Made by a program: the position numbers and the translations under genes. A stretch of 7,715 bases of DNA from an uncultured Clostridiaceae bacterium (GTDB lineage Bacteria > Bacillota > Clostridia > Lachnospirales > Lachnospiraceae). The stretch covers positions 1-7,715 of the forward strand of contig CAMWMT010000111.1 of assembly GCA_947175375.1 (NCBI GenBank). Reading direction: 5' to 3'. How positions within the stretch are numbered: position 1 is the stretch's first letter; each line of letters begins with the position of its first letter. Positions 6,234 through 7,715 of the stretch are shown here, one piece after another. Below the pieces are notes generated by a model. The model had not been told where the DNA came from and ran no database searches. It saw only the letters and a list, made by a program, of their open reading frames with translations.

Positions 6234-6256
6234 AATGAGTACATAAGTAAACATAA
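6221..6256 (+). promoter_or_regulatory. Operator-like palindrome plus phased ACATAA repeats before citrate synthase
   Basis: ATTATGTTAACATAAT (6221-6236) is a perfect 16-bp palindrome made of inverted TTATGT/ACATAA half-sites. The half-site ACATAA recurs in direct orientation at 6230-6235, 6241-6246 and 6251-6256, spaced 11 and 10 bp, or about one helical turn. The array covers the -10 box, the start site and the early leader. This suits a dimeric repressor with cooperative extra sites. It does not match the CcpA, CodY, GlnR or Rex consensus sequences as I know them. The protein that binds is unknown. Confidence 0.5.
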
Positions 6257-6278
6257 TACAACAGTAAGGGGGAATTTA

Positions 6279-7622
6279 ATGGGATATTACGAAAAATGGA
6301 GCGAATATACGGAGAAATACCAGAGGCTGTGCGTGAAGAATGACACGATCTCCGATGATCTGTTTCAGGAATTTGGTGTCAATCGCGGACTAAGGGACAT
6401 CAATGGTAACGGGGTACTGACCGGACTTACGAACATATCGAAGATCGATTCCTTTAAGATGAAGGACGGTAAGAAAGTTCCCTGCGAGGGAGAACTGTGG
6501 TACAGGGGCTATAATGTCATAGACCTGGTAAGCAGTATACCGGAGGGTTCTTTTGGGTTTGAGAAGATGGCATACCTGTTGTTATTTGGAGAGATGCCTA
6601 CAAAAGAAGAAGAAGCTGAATTTGCAGATCTGGTGGCAAGCGGAAGAGAGCTTCCGACCAATTTTACCAGAGATGTGATCATGAAGGCATCAAATAAAGA
6701 TATCATGAATTCCATGACGCGGAGTATACTGACTCTTGCATCCTATGATGACCATATGGATTATAATGATGTGGGCAATGTGATCCGGCAATGCCTGAAT
6801 CTGGTCAGCGTATTCCCGATGCTGGCAGTGTACGGGTATCATGCATACAATCATTATGAGCGGGACGGGAGTATGTATATTCACAGGCCCAGCCCGGAGC
6901 TGTCCACAGCGGAAAATCTTCTGATGATGTTACGGCCGGATCAAAGTTATACATTTCTTGAAGCAAAGGTACTGGACGTGGCGCTGATGCTTCATATGGA
7001 GCATGGCGGAGGAAATAATTCCACATTCACGACCAGAGTGGTCACTTCTTCCGGTTCGGATACCTATTCTGCCATAGCTGCAGCCATGTCTTCCCTGAAA
7101 GGGCCGAAGCATGGCGGGGCAAATATCAAGGTTATGGAGATGATGAATGACATACGGGAACATGTCCGGGATTATACAGATAAAGAAGAAGTAGGAAATT
7201 ATCTCAGTGAGATCCTGGACGGGAATGCGTTTGACGGGAAGGGCCTGATCTATGGAATGGGCCATGCGGTCTACTCGCTTTCCGATCCCCGTGAGCGTGT
7301 GTTTAAGGGCTTTGTGGAGCGTCTTTCTGTAGAGAAGCACCGTGGGAAGGATATGGCATTATATAATAATATCGAGATGCTTGCTCCGGAGCTGATCGCA
7401 AAGAAGAGAAAGATCTACAAAGGTGTCAGTCCCAATGTGGATTTTTACAGCGGTTTTGTGTATGAGATGCTTGGAATACCGGTGGAACTGTATACGCCGA
7501 TCTTTGCCATAGCAAGAATCGTGGGATGGAGCGCACACCGGATCGAAGAGATCATCGGCATGAACAAGATCATCCGCCCGGCCTATAAGAGTGTGATGAA
7601 GGAGAAAGAACTGAAACGATAG
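6279..7622 (+). CDS. gltA: Citrate synthase
   Basis: The 447-residue protein condenses acetyl-CoA and oxaloacetate to citrate in the cytosol, the entry step of the oxidative TCA branch that supplies 2-oxoglutarate and glutamate in many anaerobes. The catalytic triad is visible: H278 in GPKHGGAN, H329 in GMGHAVYS and D388 in NVDFYSG. Oxaloacetate-site features include H239/H242 in LHMEHGGGNNSTF and R421 in WSAHRIEE. The N-terminal segment (GLRDINGNGVLTGLTNIS, then GELWYRGYNVIDL) matches the usual start of the fold. Length is normal and no key residue is missing. A 2-methylcitrate synthase role cannot be excluded by sequence alone, but no propionate genes are nearby. AAGGGGG (6266-6272) lies 6 nt before the ATG. 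No aconitase or isocitrate dehydrogenase gene is seen before the window ends, and a palindromic-repeat segment follows the stop. Confidence 0.95.
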   Translation: MGYYEKWSEYTEKYQRLCVKNDTISDDLFQEFGVNRGLRDINGNGVLTGLTNISKIDSFKMKDGKKVPCEGELWYRGYNVIDLVSSIPEGSFGFEKMAYLLLFGEMPTKEEEAEFADLVASGRELPTNFTRDVIMKASNKDIMNSMTRSILTLASYDDHMDYNDVGNVIRQCLNLVSVFPMLAVYGYHAYNHYERDGSMYIHRPSPELSTAENLLMMLRPDQSYTFLEAKVLDVALMLHMEHGGGNNSTFTTRVVTSSGSDTYSAIAAAMSSLKGPKHGGANIKVMEMMNDIREHVRDYTDKEEVGNYLSEILDGNAFDGKGLIYGMGHAVYSLSDPRERVFKGFVERLSVEKHRGKDMALYNNIEMLAPELIAKKRKIYKGVSPNVDFYSGFVYEMLGIPVELYTPIFAIARIVGWSAHRIEEIIGMNKIIRPAYKSVMKEKELKR

Positions 7623-7643
7623 ATGAAAGACGATATAAAGGGG

Positions 7644-7678
7644 TTGTCGGGAAATGCCGTCCCGGCTGTATGATAAGC
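7644..7678. repeat. Second, partial and inverted copy of the 721-796 palindromic repeat
   Basis: This segment matches the reverse complement of 753-787 at 33 of 35 positions: 14 identical bases beginning TTGTCGGGAAATGC, two mismatches, then 19 identical bases ending GTATGATAAGC. It starts 22 bp after the citrate synthase stop. The other half of the palindrome (AGCCGGGG and the TTTCCCGACA arm) is replaced after 7678 by unrelated sequence, or lies beyond the window edge. Confidence 0.8.
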
Positions 7679-7715
7679 GCTCGTATGGAGTGTATCGGAC
7701 AGTGAGTCGGCTTTG

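Noticed and set aside
7623..7673. Short open frame after citrate synthase
   Set aside because: Only 16 codons, no ribosome binding site at a proper distance, and it runs into the repeat element.
1..7715. CRISPR array, phage genes, toxin-antitoxin or other defence system
   Set aside because: No spaced direct repeats of CRISPR type and no nuclease, integrase or toxin motifs; all large reading frames have housekeeping, regulatory or wall functions.

Overview
The window looks like chromosome from a spore-forming, low-to-mid GC Gram-positive anaerobe of the Clostridia, most likely a Lachnospiraceae-type gut bacterium. The reasons are an SspF-like small acid-soluble spore protein, strong purine-rich Shine-Dalgarno sites (AAAGGAG, GGAGGA, AAGGGGG), consensus sigma-A promoters, a large cytoplasmic multi-PAS hybrid histidine kinase of a type common in that group, and an L,D-transpeptidase with PG_binding_4-like repeats. 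The family-level placement is inference; no rRNA or other phylogenetic marker is present.

Layout. Positions 1-385 (minus) hold the first 128 codons of an RlmI/RlmQ-type rRNA methyltransferase that runs off the left edge. A divergent intergenic region follows, with a consensus sigma-A promoter facing left and a sigma-G-like promoter facing right into the SspF-like spore protein gene (522-722). This gene ends inside a long palindrome (721-796), whose other side abuts the 3' end of a leftward XRE-type regulator gene (806-1420). A 327-bp divergent intergenic region (1421-1747) carries promoters for the regulator and for the hybrid kinase. The kinase (1748-4519) is followed after 54 bp, with no visible terminator, by a membrane-anchored L,D-transpeptidase (4574-6112), so the two probably share a transcript. 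Citrate synthase (6279-7622) has its own promoter region with a 16-bp palindrome and phased ACATAA repeats. Just after its stop is a 35-bp segment that repeats, in inverted orientation, one side of the 721-796 palindrome.

How the parts may work together. The kinase and the transpeptidase form the only likely operon, which suggests a sensory phosphorelay near cell-wall remodelling, but the partner of the kinase (Hpt protein or response regulator) is not in the window. The kinase and citrate synthase promoters share the core ATGTTAACAT next to or over the -10 box, so a common regulator is possible. The remaining genes (methyltransferase, spore protein, XRE regulator) look like independently transcribed housekeeping, sporulation and regulatory genes. 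I see no CRISPR array, tRNA, rRNA, transposase, phage gene or recognisable defence system. The most unusual structures are the dispersed palindromic repeat, the operator-like arrangement before citrate synthase, and the receiver-like N-terminus of the kinase that lacks phosphorylation residues.
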